From assembly GCA_023228295.1 (NCBI GenBank), contig JALOBP010000048.1, positions 1-23,881 of the forward strand: a stretch of DNA of 23,881 nucleotides, written 5' to 3'. This stretch comes from Methanoregula sp. Its GTDB lineage: Archaea > Halobacteriota > Methanomicrobia > Methanomicrobiales > Methanospirillaceae. Shown here piece after piece: positions 23,559 to 23,881 of this stretch; position 1 is the first letter of the stretch; every line of letters begins with the position of its first letter. The notes under the pieces were generated by a model. That model was given only the letters and a program-made list of their open reading frames with translations. It did not search any database and was not told the origin of the DNA. Both the position numbers and the translations under genes were made by a program.

Positions 23559-23834
23559 CTAACTTATCGCAAAATTTTTCGACGACAATGACAAATAAGA
23601 ATACGCACCGAACAACTGGCGGATCCGTTTTCGATTGCCTTCAGCAAGCCCGTTTCTGATATTACCCCAATCAGCGATACAATTTTTCAGAGATAAAAAA
23701 GGATTAATCGCATTTTTTAACAGGTGAAAAGCGAACGAGGTCTCTCTCCAAAGGTTGGATTGAACGGGATCATCGTCACAAAATTTGGCGCAGAGGGTAT
23801 CCCCAGGGGGAAAAAGAGCGGCCCCGGTCAACAA
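23559..23834 (-). CDS. Doubtful 91-codon frame at the window end
   Basis: Starts at a TTG and encodes 91 residues, including LLKNAINPFLSLKNCIADWG and ending SSKNFAIS. No family is recognised and no clear ribosome binding site is visible. The segment 23464-23881 is AT-richer than the rest of the window and also contains a GGGG-GTGTT-CCCC hairpin (23538-23550). It could be a remnant of an acquired element whose remainder lies outside the window, or non-coding. I give it mainly to mark that the last 418 bases hold nothing better. Confidence 0.2.
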   Translation of the reverse strand: MLTGAALFPPGDTLCAKFCDDDPVQSNLWRETSFAFHLLKNAINPFLSLKNCIADWGNIRNGLAEGNRKRIRQLFGAYSYLSLSSKNFAIS

Positions 23835-23881
23835 TAGCGTTTGTTAAAAGCGCCACAACCATCTTTCCGTGCAACCATGCT

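Overview
The window looks like chromosomal DNA from a methanogenic archaeon of the order Methanomicrobiales, most likely a Methanoregula-like member. This is an inference from gene content, not a database result. The indicators are an archaeal family B DNA polymerase, an AglB/STT3 oligosaccharyltransferase, many PAS-domain signalling proteins, TATA-box-like promoters about 25 bases upstream of starts (some apparently leaderless), GGAGG/GGTGA ribosome binding sites, and a bacterial-type uvrB of the kind many methanogens carry. Coding density is high and no intact insertion sequence, CRISPR array, tRNA or rRNA was seen.

Layout. 1-3502: malate dehydrogenase followed after 3 bases by DNA polymerase B. 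3712-5085: a membrane PAS protein ending in a kinase-like helical segment without the phosphoacceptor histidine. 5086-5666: a non-coding stretch with overlapping hairpins and a small CxxC reading frame that may be a transposase remnant. 5667-8264: AglB. 8316-10250 (minus): UvrB. 10455-11330: a secreted, C-terminally anchored glycoprotein candidate. 11492-12126 (minus): a GNAT acetyltransferase coupled by a GTGA overlap to a 56-residue one-helix membrane protein. 12387-13271: a pentameric ligand-gated ion channel homologue with a problematic 5' end. 13432-14208 (minus): a NYN nuclease-like/OST-HTH protein.

14418-17288 is a tightly overlapping three-gene unit: a STAS protein, a metallo-beta-lactamase-fold protein with a long helical and possibly ATPase-like C-terminal part, and a soluble ABC ATPase. 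Converging on it is an HPr-kinase-like P-loop protein (17320-18270). Then come a WHy/LEA14-like lipoprotein (18394-18963), a hairpin-rich gap that may encode a small RNA, a NudC-type Nudix hydrolase (19330-20172), and a two-component pair made of a PAS/HisKA_2 histidine kinase and a REC-PAS-PAS response regulator (20282-23463). The last 418 bases are AT-richer and hold only one doubtful reading frame.

The best candidates for something undescribed are the STAS/MBL/ABC operon, the archaeal ligand-gated channel with its apparent start-codon or frameshift problem, the overlapping small membrane protein, and the tandem-hairpin RNA candidate before nudC.
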